Numbered from the stretch's first letter, positions 16,930-26,418 are shown. The stretch is DNA of 64,000 nt from CAJXSD01 sp038134005 (GCA_038134005.1 JAYPUL010000002.1:44654-108653); one strand, 5' to 3'. The notes: generated by a model from the letters alone, not told the origin. Made by a program: numbers and translations.

Positions 16930-16945
16930 TAAATAAAAATTAAAT

Positions 16946-16970
16946 GGGGCCCGCAAGGGCCCCTTTTTTT
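16946..16970 (+). terminator. intrinsic terminator after the FadL-like gene
   Basis: Perfect stem GGGGCCC/GGGCCCC with loop GCAA (16946-16963) and seven T. Confidence 0.9.
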
Positions 16971-16982
16971 GAGGTATATTTG

Positions 16983-17498
16983 ATGAACGGTTTTTTTGCA
17001 GCGGTAATGATTGCGGTCGGCGTTTGGGACATGGGAACCAATTATTGTCCGAACGACGGATGTCTGGTTTCACGAAAAGTCGATGCCTACGATAGTTATT
17101 CACTTCATCAGGTTTCTGCAGGTGGAGTCGATACCGGAACAGAAATGTACTTCCGTCGCAAGACAGGGCACGCCAATGGCCCGTTTGAAAATGTGTGGGG
17201 CGTGTCGCTTTCGGATGATGGTGAATTTTGGTTGGGAGCCGGTCACGTCTATGATGTTAAATTGCCCACTGATCGTTTAGGCGTTCAATTGCACGCAATG
17301 ACCGGGCTTTATTCCCCAGGTAAGGGCCAAGATTTGGGTGGGCCGATTGAATTTCGATCTGGTATCGAAGTTAATTATGAAATGGACAACGGTTGGCGTG
17401 TGGGTGCCGGATGGGATCATCGTTCAAATCTAGAAATATACAAAGACAATCCTGGCCTTGAAACGACGTTTCTGCGCATTTCTGTTCCGTTGCGTTAA
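16983..17498 (+). CDS. acyloxyacyl hydrolase (PagL-like lipid A 3-O-deacylase)
   Basis: The 171-residue protein starts at ATG 16983 after GAGGTA. Its C-terminal half has the PagL-family pattern: EFRSGIEVNYEMDNGWRVG then AGWDHRSNLEIYKDNPGLE. The His-Ser pair in DHRSN matches the catalytic His/Ser of PagL and NPGLE supplies the Glu. The enzyme would remove a 3-O-acyl chain from lipid A in the outer membrane. The N-terminal MNGFFAAVMIAVGVWD is only weakly signal-like. It is isolated from the FadL gene by a terminator. Confidence 0.75.
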   Translation: MNGFFAAVMIAVGVWDMGTNYCPNDGCLVSRKVDAYDSYSLHQVSAGGVDTGTEMYFRRKTGHANGPFENVWGVSLSDDGEFWLGAGHVYDVKLPTDRLGVQLHAMTGLYSPGKGQDLGGPIEFRSGIEVNYEMDNGWRVGAGWDHRSNLEIYKDNPGLETTFLRISVPLR

Positions 17499-17567
17499 TC
17501 GGTAAAAAAATCTTGCCAATTTGTTCATGGGCGATACTGTTGGTTCCATAATCAACAGGAGGAACTC

Positions 17568-18575
17568 ATGAAACGATCAACTACTGCTCTGGTCAGTGCA
17601 GCGCTATTGACGGCGTTTGCAGGGGAAGCATTCGCGACGGAATGGAATGTATCCCTTTGGGGTAAACGCCGCGCATTTACGGAACACGTCGAAAAAATCG
17701 CAGAATTGGTTAGCGCAAAGACAGGCGGCCAATTTACCATGAATATCAGCTATGGTGGTTTGTCCAAGAACACGGAAAACCTTGACGGCATTTCCATCGG
17801 CGCGTTTGAAATGGCGCAAATTTGTGCTGGGTATCATACCGATAAAAACCCTGCGGTAACGGTTTTGGAATTACCATTCTTGGGCGTTAACACGTTACAA
17901 GAAGAAGTTGCCGTATCAAACGCGGTTTATGCGCATCCCGCGGTTAAAAAAGACTTCGAACATTGGAACGCACAAACATTGATGACCTCGCCAATGCCGC
18001 AATATAACTTGGTCGGCACAGGTGAGCCGCGCGACACATTAGATAAAATGGTTGGCATGCGCGTGCGCGCAACGGGTGGTATCGGCGATGCGTTCAAAGC
18101 GATTGGTGCTGTCCCAACATCTGTCACCAGTTCCGAGGCATATAATGCAATGGAATCAGGTGTCGTTGATACGGTGGCATTTGCCCAACACGCGCATTTG
18201 TCGTTCCGTACAATCGATCAAGCAACGTGGTGGACCGAAAACCTAAACCCAGGGACGGTGAATTGCCCCGTTGTCGTCAGCACAGATGCGTATAATGCAT
18301 TGTCTGATGACGAACGCGCCGCATTAGATGGATCAGTCGACGAAGCAATCGCATTCTATCTTGAAAACTACGGCAAGCTGTTGACCCGTTGGGAAGATGT
18401 TTTGAAAGAAAAGGACGTCAAAAAGGTCAATATTTCAGACGCCGACTTGTCGGCGTTCCGCGAAAAAGCTGCTGGCCAAATCCAAAAAGATTGGGTTCAA
18501 GCAATGGAAGCGCAGGGCATTCCTGGCCAAGAATTGTTGGATCTTGTGAAGTCAACATTGGCAAGCATGCGATAA
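17568..18575 (+). CDS. TRAP transporter substrate-binding protein (DctP family)
   Basis: The 335-residue periplasmic receptor has a signal peptide (about 1-23, ending GEAFA before TEWN) and an AGGAGG ribosome-binding site. DctP features include MVGMRVRATGGIGDAFKAIGA, followed by the conserved gating segment SSEAYNAMESGVVDTVAF. Sequence alone does not give the ligand; C4-dicarboxylates, sugar acids, amino acids and aromatic acids are all used by the family. A weak hairpin separates it from the membrane subunits, which would favour excess binding protein. Confidence 0.88.
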   Translation: MKRSTTALVSAALLTAFAGEAFATEWNVSLWGKRRAFTEHVEKIAELVSAKTGGQFTMNISYGGLSKNTENLDGISIGAFEMAQICAGYHTDKNPAVTVLELPFLGVNTLQEEVAVSNAVYAHPAVKKDFEHWNAQTLMTSPMPQYNLVGTGEPRDTLDKMVGMRVRATGGIGDAFKAIGAVPTSVTSSEAYNAMESGVVDTVAFAQHAHLSFRTIDQATWWTENLNPGTVNCPVVVSTDAYNALSDDERAALDGSVDEAIAFYLENYGKLLTRWEDVLKEKDVKKVNISDADLSAFREKAAGQIQKDWVQAMEAQGIPGQELLDLVKSTLASMR

Positions 18576-18596
18576 GTCGTGGGGTAACCACATTGC

Positions 18597-18625
18597 GGGA
18601 CCGCTTTTTAAAAGTGGTCCCATTT
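18597..18625 (+). terminator. hairpin between TRAP binding protein and membrane subunits
   Basis: GGGACCGCT pairs with AGTGGTCCC with one mismatch (18597-18621), followed by ATTTT. It is likely a partial terminator or 3'-end stabiliser giving unequal expression within the operon. Confidence 0.5.
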
Positions 18626-18640
18626 TAAACAGGAGAAGAC

Positions 18641-19267
18641 ATGGCGAATGCAGCAGTCTTAACCGATGGCACAACGCTTTCACGCTTAGATCGTTCACTT
18701 TATAAAGTTGAATCGGCTTTTGCGTTGGTGGCAGGATTGGTCACCCTTTCACTCATGATATTGGCGGTCGTGTCTGTTTCTGGACGTCAATTATTTAATG
18801 CGCCATTGCCTGGGTATGTAGATTGGATTTCCCAAGCCATGCCCTTTATCGCGTTTTTGGGTATTTCTTATACACACCGTGACGGTGGACACATTCGCAT
18901 GGATTTGTTCATAGGTCGATTTAAAGGCCGTTGGATGTGGTTGGCTGAATTGGTTTCGGCGATTTTTATCCTTTTGATTATTCTTCTTCTGATCTGGGGG
19001 TCGTGGTCGCATTTTGGCCGTAGCTTTGATTTGAGCGCGCCACTTTTTAGTCGCGATAGCACAATCGACATTAATTTGCCTATTTGGCCAACAAAACTTT
19101 TGGTTCCCGTCATGTTTTCCATTCTAGCACTTCGGAATGTTTTGCACATTTGGGGATATGCGCGGGCGTTTTTGACAAACGCTGACCGCCCGATCGCGGT
19201 GCCATTGCCGCAATCCATTGCGGACCAGGCCATGGCCGAGGCCGCAATTGTTGAACAAGAAGGGTAA
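18641..19267 (+). CDS. TRAP transporter small permease (DctQ family)
   Basis: The 208-residue protein has four membrane helices. The family motif appears after helix 2 (SGRQLFNAPLPGYVDWISQAMPFIAFLGISYTHRDGGHIRMD). An AGGAG site precedes ATG 18641. It forms the QM membrane complex with the next gene, 5 nt downstream. The acidic C-terminal tail is slightly longer than usual. Confidence 0.88.
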   Translation: MANAAVLTDGTTLSRLDRSLYKVESAFALVAGLVTLSLMILAVVSVSGRQLFNAPLPGYVDWISQAMPFIAFLGISYTHRDGGHIRMDLFIGRFKGRWMWLAELVSAIFILLIILLLIWGSWSHFGRSFDLSAPLFSRDSTIDINLPIWPTKLLVPVMFSILALRNVLHIWGYARAFLTNADRPIAVPLPQSIADQAMAEAAIVEQEG

Positions 19268-19272
19268 GAACG

Positions 19273-20673
19273 ATGGAACCAATTGATATCGGTATTGCCG
19301 TTTCGCTTTTGTTGGTGGTCTTTGTTTTTCTGGGCATGCGTGTCGCGTTTGCGGCAGCGGTCACAGGGTTCATTGGCCTATTGTGGATTTTCTGGGCCAA
19401 GAAAGGATACGACCCAGATGCGTTGGGCTGGGCGATTGGGGTGGCGGTAAAAACTGCCGGCCAAGTTCCACATTCTAAAATAAGTTCTCAGGCTCTGTCT
19501 TTGATCCCGACATTTATTTTGATCGGATATCTTGCGTATTACGCGGGCCTTACAAAAGCTTTGTTTGAAGCTGCAAAGCGATGGGTTGGATGGTTGCCCG
19601 GTGGGATGGCCGTTGCAACCGTTTTTGCGACGGCCGGTTTTGCGGCTGTTTCTGGCGCGTCTGTTGCAACCTCGGCGGTTTTTGCGCGTATCGCGATACC
19701 CGAAATGTTAGAGGTTGGGTACGACAAACGATTTGCCGCAGGCGTCGTTGCGGCAGGCGGAACGTTGGCGTCGCTTATCCCGCCATCGGCAATTTTGGTT
19801 ATATATGCCATTATTGTTGAACAGGACGTGGGTAAATTGTTGTTGGCCGGCTTTATCCCCGGGGCGTTTTCCGCATTGATTTACGGGGGATTGATCGTTG
19901 GTTTGGCGTTAACGATCAAAGGATTTGGGCCGCCTGTCGGGGGCTTTGGGTGGAAGGAACGGTTTACATCTTTGTTGCCGGCATTTCCCATCTTTTTTGT
20001 GGTCATGATCATCATCTTTTTCATCTATAACCCGTTTGGTGGCGATCCGTTTGGCACGCCGACCGAAGGGGGCGCATTAGGCGCAGCAGTTGTATTGTTG
20101 GTGGCGATTTTAAAAGGCATGAAGTGGGCACAATTGAAATCGGCGCTCTTGGAAACGGCGAAATTATCGGCGATGATTTTTTCGATTATCTGGGGTGTGT
20201 TAATTTACGTACGGTTCTTGGGATTTGCCCAGTTGCCCAAGGCGTTTTCCGCGTTCATTTCGTCACTCGATCAACCGCCAATGATGACATTGGTCATGAT
20301 CCTTTTGGCATATGCGGTATTGGGGATGTTCATGGATGCAATCGGTATGCTTTTGCTTACGTTGCCAGTGGTTTATCCGGCTGTCATGGCGCTAAACGGG
20401 GGGGAAATGGTTTCCGCCGCCGACAGCGCGTTTGGGATGTCGGGGCCGATGTGCGCAATTTGGTTCGGAATTCTGGTCGTCAAAATGGCTGAGTTTTGTC
20501 TGATAACGCCGCCTATCGGTTTGAATTGCTTTGTCGTTGCTGGCGTGCGCGATGATCTATCCGTCCAAGATGTCTTTCGTGGTGTCACGCCATTCTTTGT
20601 GGCTGACGCCGTCACTATTGCACTTTTGGTTGCCTTTCCATGGATTGTGCTGTGGTTGCCATCAATGGCATGA
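19273..20673 (+). CDS. TRAP transporter large permease (DctM family)
   Basis: The 466-residue protein has about 12 membrane helices. It is the Na+-coupled transport subunit of the tripartite system. Family marks include AAVSGASVATSAVFARIAIPEM, ASLIPPSAILVIYAIIVEQ and LGMFMDAIGMLLLTLPVVYP. It is last in the three-gene operon and is followed by a strong terminator. Confidence 0.9.
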   Translation: MEPIDIGIAVSLLLVVFVFLGMRVAFAAAVTGFIGLLWIFWAKKGYDPDALGWAIGVAVKTAGQVPHSKISSQALSLIPTFILIGYLAYYAGLTKALFEAAKRWVGWLPGGMAVATVFATAGFAAVSGASVATSAVFARIAIPEMLEVGYDKRFAAGVVAAGGTLASLIPPSAILVIYAIIVEQDVGKLLLAGFIPGAFSALIYGGLIVGLALTIKGFGPPVGGFGWKERFTSLLPAFPIFFVVMIIIFFIYNPFGGDPFGTPTEGGALGAAVVLLVAILKGMKWAQLKSALLETAKLSAMIFSIIWGVLIYVRFLGFAQLPKAFSAFISSLDQPPMMTLVMILLAYAVLGMFMDAIGMLLLTLPVVYPAVMALNGGEMVSAADSAFGMSGPMCAIWFGILVVKMAEFCLITPPIGLNCFVVAGVRDDLSVQDVFRGVTPFFVADAVTIALLVAFPWIVLWLPSMA

Positions 20674-20695
20674 CGTTGCCAATTGAATTTTTTGG

Positions 20696-20723
20696 GGCCC
20701 AAGCGAAAGCTTGGGCCTTTCTT
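20696..20723 (+). terminator. intrinsic terminator of the first TRAP operon
   Basis: Perfect 9-bp stem GGCCCAAGC/GCTTGGGCC with GAAA tetraloop (20696-20717), followed by TTTCTT. Confidence 0.9.
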
Positions 20724-20726
20724 AAT

Positions 20727-20909
20727 TCATTCACATTCAATGTAAACAACCGTGCGCCCGGTGTCTTGATCAATTAAACGAGACACGTCGATCGCCATCA
20801 TTTGGTTGTCATTATTTGCACCGATCACGGGATTAAAACACTGCGCTTGCGTGGAGCTGGCGTGAGCGGTGATCATGGATAGAGTTGCTGCAAAAAAGAA
20901 GGCTTTCAT
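20727..20909 (-). CDS. small secreted hypothetical protein
   Basis: The 60-residue precursor starts at ATG 20909. A signal peptide (MKAFFFAATLSMITAHASSTQA) leaves a mature chain of about 38 residues with two Cys (QCF near its start and ECE at the end) that could pair. I recognise no family. It is convergent with the TRAP operon, with its stop just after that terminator. The region 20910-21158 upstream holds no other gene I can support. Confidence 0.5.
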   Translation of the reverse strand: MKAFFFAATLSMITAHASSTQAQCFNPVIGANNDNQMMAIDVSRLIDQDTGRTVVYIECE

Positions 20910-21158
20910 TTTATAACTCACATTTTTGTACAATTATGCACTGATCGCGAAAATCAAAACGAGACGTTGCGCCTATGACAAATTTTCGTGGTGATATCGC
21001 GGTTATGAAGATGTCTTATGTTTCGAAATTTTAGAATAGAGCGTTAATATATTGATAGTTTTTTAATGCCGATTTTTTGGGGGAACCGTTTCAAGTTGTA
21101 AACAGACGCCATAAAATCTAGCATAGCGAAAAACGTTTTAGCATGCGATGGGTCCCTA

Positions 21159-22180
21159 ATGCACATATTTATAACAGGCGTAGCTGGTTTTATCGGGTCG
21201 ACAGCAGCCCATATGTTGTTGGATCATGGGCACCAAGTTTCCCCGGCATCGATAATTTGAACGACTATTATGATCCAAGTTTAAAACAAGCGCGTCTTGA
21301 TCGGATGCTTATGCGTGATGGTTTTTCCTTTGTGAATGCAGGCATCGAAGACCGCGGGGTATTAACGGATCTCTTCGCTCAGGGTTTTGATGCCGTCATC
21401 CATCTCGCGGCTCAGGCAGGTGTGCGGTATTCGATCGACAATCCGCGTGCATATCTTGAAGCAAATTTAATTGGTACCTTTGAATTGCTTGAGGCCGCGC
21501 GCGCCTATCCACCCAAACATATGCTACTGGCGTCCACCTCATCAGCCTATGGGGCGAACACGGACATGCCCTATCAGGAAACGCAAAAGGCCGGTCATCA
21601 AATGTCGTTTTATGCGGCGACCAAAAAATCAAATGATGCGATGGCGCATTCCTACGCGCATTTGTTTCATCTTCCGATAACGATGTTTCGATTTTTTACC
21701 GTTTACGGCCCTTGGAGGCGGCCGGATATGGCGTTGTTTAAATTTGTGGATGCGATCCAAAATGGGCGTCCCATTGATGTTTATAACCACGGTCATATGA
21801 AACGCGATTTCACATATGTCACAGACCTGGTGCGCGCTTTGACGATGTTGATCGATACCCCGCCGATCAAGGGAAAACCTTTGGGCGATTTCGACAGCTT
21901 GTCACCAGTTGCCCCCTATCGTGTAGTGAATATTGGTAACAATGATCCTGTGGAACTGGGTGATTTTATTACCGCGATTGAGGACGCAATGGGCCAAAAG
22001 GCAGCCAAAAACTATATGGACATGCAGGCGGGTGATGTGCCTGCGACTTGGGCCGATACGACATTGCTACAAGCCTTAACCCAATATAAACCAACAACAG
22101 ACGTGAAAACTGGGGTTGCGGCATTTGTGGCATGGTATCAGGACTATTATCGCGCTAAAGAGAGCGAAAAGAACACATAG
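21159..22180 (+). CDS. NAD-dependent sugar-nucleotide epimerase (frameshifted near N-terminus)
   Basis: ATG 21159 encodes the Rossmann start MHIFITGVAGFIGSTAAHMLL, but this frame stops at 21258-21260 shortly after a CCCC run at 21241-21244. The rest of the enzyme, from GIDNLNDYYD on, is in the -1 frame. That frame has the extended-SDR motifs HLAAQAGVRYSIDNP, the catalytic STSSAYG and YAATKKSNDAM, and RFFTVYGPWRRPDMA. The family is UDP-glucuronate 4-epimerase/CapI-like. One missing C would restore a protein of about 340 residues. It sits just upstream of the KDO genes, so a capsule or LPS precursor role is likely. Confidence 0.75.
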
Positions 22181-22189
22181 GATCCAATC

Positions 22190-23149
22190 ATGACCAAGGA
22201 CACAAGCGCCATTGAAACCGCCCGTCGCGTGTTGGGTATCGAGGCGCGCGCACTGGATCAATTGGCGAATGAATTGCCTGTAGATTTCGAAGCGGCGCTT
22301 TCGGCGATCTTGGACTGTCGGGGACGCGTCATTGTATCTGGCGTCGGTAAATCTGGGCACATTGGCAACAAAATTGCCGCGACTTTGGCAAGTACAGGTA
22401 CGCCGGCAAGCTTTGTACACGCGACCGAGGCAAGCCATGGTGATCTGGGCATGGTCACAGCCGCCGACTTTTGCCTGTTGATTTCAAATTCGGGCGAAAC
22501 CGCCGAACTGCGCGACATCGTTGCACACACCCGCCGATTTTCCATCCCGATGGCTGCAATATCCTCGAACCCGGAAAGCACATTAATGCAGGCGGCCGAT
22601 TTCAAGTTGATCCTACCCAAAGCGCCCGAAGCATGCCACATCGGCATGGCGCCAACCACATCAACTACTCTGACACTTGCGCTGGGCGATGCTCTTGCAG
22701 TCGCTTTAATGGAACGTCGCAATTTCCGTCCCGATGATTTTCGGGTGTTTCACCCTGGTGGAAAACTGGGCGCGCAAATGGCAACCATTGGTCAGTTGAT
22801 GCATACAGGGGATGATGTGCCAATCGTCGCCCATGACGTGCCAATGCAGGACGTGTTGATCACCATGACATCCAAAGGTTTTGGTACCGCCGCTGTTTGT
22901 GAAAATGGGCGATTGATTGGTGTTGTTTCCGATGGGGATCTTCGGCGCCATATGCACCATTTGATGCAAAAAACAGCGGGTGAAATCGCAACACTCAACC
23001 CAATCACGGTCACAAAAAAGCAATTCGCTGCCGAAGCGTTGAATATCATGAATTCGCGAAAAATTAGCGTTTTGGTCGTCGTAGATGATGCACATCATCC
23101 CGTCGGTGTTGTTCATATCCATGATCTCTTACGCGCAGGTGTCGCATGA
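22190..23149 (+). CDS. kdsD: D-arabinose-5-phosphate isomerase
   Basis: The 319-residue protein has an SIS domain at about residues 40-185 (VSGVGKSGHIGNKIAATLASTGTP, then HATEASHGDLGMV and ISNSGETAEL). Tandem CBS domains span about 205-315. This is the KdsD/KpsF architecture. It isomerises ribulose-5-phosphate to arabinose-5-phosphate, the first step to KDO. Its stop overlaps kdsB by 4 nt (ATGA). Confidence 0.95.
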   Translation: MTKDTSAIETARRVLGIEARALDQLANELPVDFEAALSAILDCRGRVIVSGVGKSGHIGNKIAATLASTGTPASFVHATEASHGDLGMVTAADFCLLISNSGETAELRDIVAHTRRFSIPMAAISSNPESTLMQAADFKLILPKAPEACHIGMAPTTSTTLTLALGDALAVALMERRNFRPDDFRVFHPGGKLGAQMATIGQLMHTGDDVPIVAHDVPMQDVLITMTSKGFGTAAVCENGRLIGVVSDGDLRRHMHHLMQKTAGEIATLNPITVTKKQFAAEALNIMNSRKISVLVVVDDAHHPVGVVHIHDLLRAGVA

Positions 23150-23943
23150 AAACTGTTATCATTATCCCCGCACGATATGCGTCAACACGATATCCAGGCA
23201 AACCGTTGGTTGAATTATCCTTACCTGATGGTTCACGCAAATCCTTGATCGAACTAAGCTGGCGCGCCGCCAAGCGGGTAAACGGCGTTGATGCGATTTA
23301 TGTCGCCACCGACGACGACCGCATTACCGATGCGGCACGGGGCTTTGGTGCTGATGTGATCATGACGTCATCCGACTGCCGCAATGGCACGGAACGCTGT
23401 GCCGAGGCGGTGCAGAATGCAAGCCTTGATGCAGATCTGATCGTAAACCTGCAAGGTGATGCGCCTCTGACGCCGCATTGGTTTGTTGAAGACCTGATTG
23501 CAGCGATGAAATCCGATGCTTCGGCCGATATGGCCACGCCGGTGTTGCGTTTGGACCGATTGACCTATGGCCATTTCACAACGGATCGCAAAAATGGACG
23601 CGTGGGTGGGACCACGGCCGTTTTTGATAAGAACCATCACGCGATCTATTTTTCAAAGGAAGTCGTGCCATTCATGGACATTGCCAAATGGCCCGAGGAT
23701 GCACCATTGCCGGTGTATCACCATGTGGGCGTTTACGCCTATACACCTCAGGGTTTGGCAAATTACATGAGCTGGCCTGAGAGTACGTTAGAACAGCTAG
23801 AGGGCCTTGAACAATTGCGGTTTTTGGCCAATGGCCGCACCGTTAAATGCGTCGAAGTCGACGGGCGCGGCCGCGTATTTTGGGAATTAAATAATCCCGA
23901 AGATGTGGCCCGCATTGAAACAGTCATCGGAGAGACCTTATGA
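23146..23943 (+). CDS. kdsB: 3-deoxy-manno-octulosonate cytidylyltransferase
   Basis: The 265-residue CMP-KDO synthetase opens with the nucleotide-binding motif IIPARYASTRYPGKPL. It also has TSSDCRNGTERCAEA and LIVNLQGDAPL. It activates KDO with CTP for transfer to lipid A or capsule. It is coupled by ATGA overlaps to kdsD upstream and kdsA downstream. Confidence 0.95.
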   Translation: MKTVIIIPARYASTRYPGKPLVELSLPDGSRKSLIELSWRAAKRVNGVDAIYVATDDDRITDAARGFGADVIMTSSDCRNGTERCAEAVQNASLDADLIVNLQGDAPLTPHWFVEDLIAAMKSDASADMATPVLRLDRLTYGHFTTDRKNGRVGGTTAVFDKNHHAIYFSKEVVPFMDIAKWPEDAPLPVYHHVGVYAYTPQGLANYMSWPESTLEQLEGLEQLRFLANGRTVKCVEVDGRGRVFWELNNPEDVARIETVIGETL

Positions 23944-24776
23944 ATATTCTAGAAACCAAAAAAATTACTATCGGTGATGTTGTTATCGGTGGCGACGCCC
24001 CGATCGCCTTGATCACGGGGCCATGTCAGTTGGAAAGCCGCGATCACACCATGTTCATGGCCGAAAAGATTGCCGATGCCTGCGCACCCACAGGAACCAA
24101 ATTTATCTTCAAAGCCAGCTATGACAAAGCCAATCGTTCCTCAATTTCCACCCAGCGTGGGATCGGGATGGAGCGCGGATTGGAAATTTTGGCTGAGGTG
24201 CGCGCTACGTTTGGCTGTCCCGTTTTAACCGATGTTCACGATGCAGCCCAATGTGCTCCTGCGGGTGAGATGGTCGATGTGATCCAAATCCCTGCCTTTT
24301 TGTGTCGTCAGACCGATTTATTGTTGGCCGCCGGTAAAACGGGGCGTGCGATCAACATCAAAAAGGGCCAGTTTTTGGCCCCTTGGGACATGAAAAACGT
24401 GGCTGAAAAAATTGCGAGCACAGGCACTGAAAACATTATGTTGTGCGATCGCGGTACGTCGTTTGGCTATAATACATTGGTGTCTGATTTCCGTGGTTTG
24501 CCGATTATGGCGCAAACTGGGTATCCCGTTGTTTTTGATGCAACCCATTCTGTGCAACAACCAGGTGGGCAGGGGACCACGTCGGGCGGGCAACGTGAAT
24601 TTGCGCCTGTTTTGGCACGCGCAGCTTGTGCAGTCGGGGTTTCGGCCTTGTTCATTGAAACACATCAAGATCCAGATAATGCGCCATCAGACGGGCCAAA
24701 TATGATTCCAGTGGATCAAATGGGCGCGTTGATTGCGAACCTGCGGGCATTTGATGCTTTGGCGAAAGGTATATAG
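23940..24776 (+). CDS. kdsA: 3-deoxy-8-phosphooctulonate synthase
   Basis: The 278-residue TIM-barrel DAHP/KDO-8-P synthase condenses PEP with arabinose-5-phosphate. Motifs are ITGPCQLESRDH near the N-terminus, FKASYDKANRSS, a Cys in LTDVHDAAQC, and TGYPVVFDATHSVQQPGGQG. No metal-specific call is made. It overlaps kdsB by 4 nt and ends the unit kdsD-kdsB-kdsA. Confidence 0.96.
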   Translation: MNILETKKITIGDVVIGGDAPIALITGPCQLESRDHTMFMAEKIADACAPTGTKFIFKASYDKANRSSISTQRGIGMERGLEILAEVRATFGCPVLTDVHDAAQCAPAGEMVDVIQIPAFLCRQTDLLLAAGKTGRAINIKKGQFLAPWDMKNVAEKIASTGTENIMLCDRGTSFGYNTLVSDFRGLPIMAQTGYPVVFDATHSVQQPGGQGTTSGGQREFAPVLARAACAVGVSALFIETHQDPDNAPSDGPNMIPVDQMGALIANLRAFDALAKGI

Positions 24777-24811
24777 GTTTCGCTGCTTGAAAATGCGGGC
24801 GCCTTCGGCGA

Positions 24812-24834
24812 GAGTATTTTTAACAAAGATGAAA
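24812..24834 (+). repeat. short intergenic repeat (GAGTATTTTT element), copy 3
   Basis: GAGTATTTTT followed by AACAAAGATGAAA. It lies directly after a GCGCCTTCGGCG hairpin (24799-24810) between kdsA and the TauE gene, with the same layout as the copy at 33811. Confidence 0.65.
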
Positions 24835-24845
24835 GTGGGTAAACC

Positions 24846-25652
24846 ATGGTAACGATGATAATTGCCTCGATGATCGTGGGCGCGATTGCGGGCGTATTGG
24901 CCGGATTGTTCGGTGTTGGTGGTGGCATGGTTTTGGTGCCTGCTTTTTACTATGCATTTACCACACTTGGTTACCCGCACGAAAACTTGATGCAGATCTG
25001 TTTGGCCACCTCATTGGCCACGATTGTGGTGACTTCGCTGCGGTCATTGACGTCGCATAATAAGCACGGTGGTGTCGATTGGGATGTGTTGAAAACATGG
25101 GCACCTGGCATCATAGTTGGTGCGATTGTGTCTGTTATGTTTGCGGCCCAGTTGAAATCGGTCACGTTGCAATGGATTTTCGGCTGTTTGGGTATGTTTA
25201 TCGGGTTGTATATGGCCTTTGGTAAATCGGATTGGCGGGTGGCTGATGCAATGCCCACAGGTATCCGGCGTGTGATTTATTCGCCTTTGGTTGGGTTCTT
25301 TTCCGTTTTGATGGGCATCGGTGGTGGATCTTTGGGGGTACCGACGATGACACTGCATGGAATGCCGATCCATCGTGCCGTTGCGACGTCCTCAGGGTTC
25401 GGATTATTGATCGCGGTGCCATCCGTTTTGGGGTTTTTCTTTGTAGCACTGGACCCAGTGAACCGTCCGCCTTTAACGGTGGGCGCGGTGAATTTGGCGG
25501 CTTTTGCATTGATTGTTTCGATGACATTTGTGACGACGCCTTTTGGTGTTGCTTTGGCACATAAAATGGATGCAAAACGATTAAAGCGATATTTTGCAGT
25601 CTTTTTGGTCTTTGTGGCAATGAACATGTTGCGCAAGGCATCTGGGTTTTAA
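24846..25652 (+). CDS. TauE/SafE family sulfite/organosulfur exporter
   Basis: The 268-residue protein has about eight membrane helices and two copies of the TauE glycine-rich signature: GVLAGLFGVGGGMVLVPAFYYAF at about residue 18 and VGFFSVLMGIGGGSLGVPTMTL at about residue 155. Such proteins export sulfite, sulfoacetate or related anions, but this substrate is unknown. The next gene starts 4 nt after the stop, so the two are probably cotranscribed. Confidence 0.9.
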   Translation: MVTMIIASMIVGAIAGVLAGLFGVGGGMVLVPAFYYAFTTLGYPHENLMQICLATSLATIVVTSLRSLTSHNKHGGVDWDVLKTWAPGIIVGAIVSVMFAAQLKSVTLQWIFGCLGMFIGLYMAFGKSDWRVADAMPTGIRRVIYSPLVGFFSVLMGIGGGSLGVPTMTLHGMPIHRAVATSSGFGLLIAVPSVLGFFFVALDPVNRPPLTVGAVNLAAFALIVSMTFVTTPFGVALAHKMDAKRLKRYFAVFLVFVAMNMLRKASGF

Positions 25653-25656
25653 TCAG

Positions 25657-26418
25657 ATGTTCGGCGCCGACGGTTGGTGCATTTTTGATCATGATCCCAC
25701 AATCGAACAATGGTCCCACGCCGCCCGTGATGTGGGGCGTTTGGTCATAGCCGACCCAAAAATGCGCGAGACGTGGTTGCAATGTCAGGGGACTTGGTTT
25801 GTCGGCGTGGATGCATTGCCCAATGACGTCACAGGCGCGATTGGCGGTGTTGCGTTTCCGCATTGCTTGGGGGCATTTTTTGGCGAGCCCAAGCATCCCG
25901 CGCAATTGTCGGTGATTTATCCAGGGTATCCAAAGCCACGTTCAGGGGAAACTGAGGCTGCGTTTCAATATCGTCGTACACGCGACGCGGCGCATGTTGA
26001 CGGTGTTTTGGGAATTGGGACGCCCAAGCGCAGGTTTGTCAAAGAGCCACATGCTTATATTTTGGGGCTGCCTTTGACCGAATGTGCGGGTGGGGCAAGT
26101 CCGATGGTCGTGTGGCGTGGGTCACATCTTATTATGCGCGACGCAGTCGCCGCCTGTTTTGACGGGCTTGATCCCACTGAATGGTGCAACGTTGATGTCA
26201 CCGATATTTATGTCGCAACGCGGCGGCGGGTTTTCGAAACCTGTGAACGGGTCGTTATTGAGGTGGGCGTCGGGCAAGCCTATGCGTTAGATCCGCTTTG
26301 CCTCCATGGGGTTGCCCCATGGTCCGATACGGCGATCGCAGCGGATGACGGCAGGATGATCGCGTATTTCAGGCCGCAGTTAAGTCGGATCGAAGATTGG
26401 ATTAAGAACCGCGGTTAA
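25657..26418 (+). CDS. putative Fe(II)/2-oxoglutarate dioxygenase-like protein
   Basis: The 253-residue soluble protein has a candidate 2-His-1-carboxylate facial triad: H113 and D115 (AAHVDG) with H217 (LCLHGVAPW). The order and spacing fit the cupin-fold Fe/2OG (PhyH-like) superfamily. An Arg about 17-18 residues after H217 (GRMIAYFRP) could bind 2-oxoglutarate. I recognise no characterised homologue; overall similarity to PhyH proteins is low by eye, so the fold call is an inference from the triad. Its end overlaps the convergent DUF1289 gene by 17 nt. Confidence 0.6.
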   Translation: MFGADGWCIFDHDPTIEQWSHAARDVGRLVIADPKMRETWLQCQGTWFVGVDALPNDVTGAIGGVAFPHCLGAFFGEPKHPAQLSVIYPGYPKPRSGETEAAFQYRRTRDAAHVDGVLGIGTPKRRFVKEPHAYILGLPLTECAGGASPMVVWRGSHLIMRDAVAACFDGLDPTEWCNVDVTDIYVATRRRVFETCERVVIEVGVGQAYALDPLCLHGVAPWSDTAIAADDGRMIAYFRPQLSRIEDWIKNRG

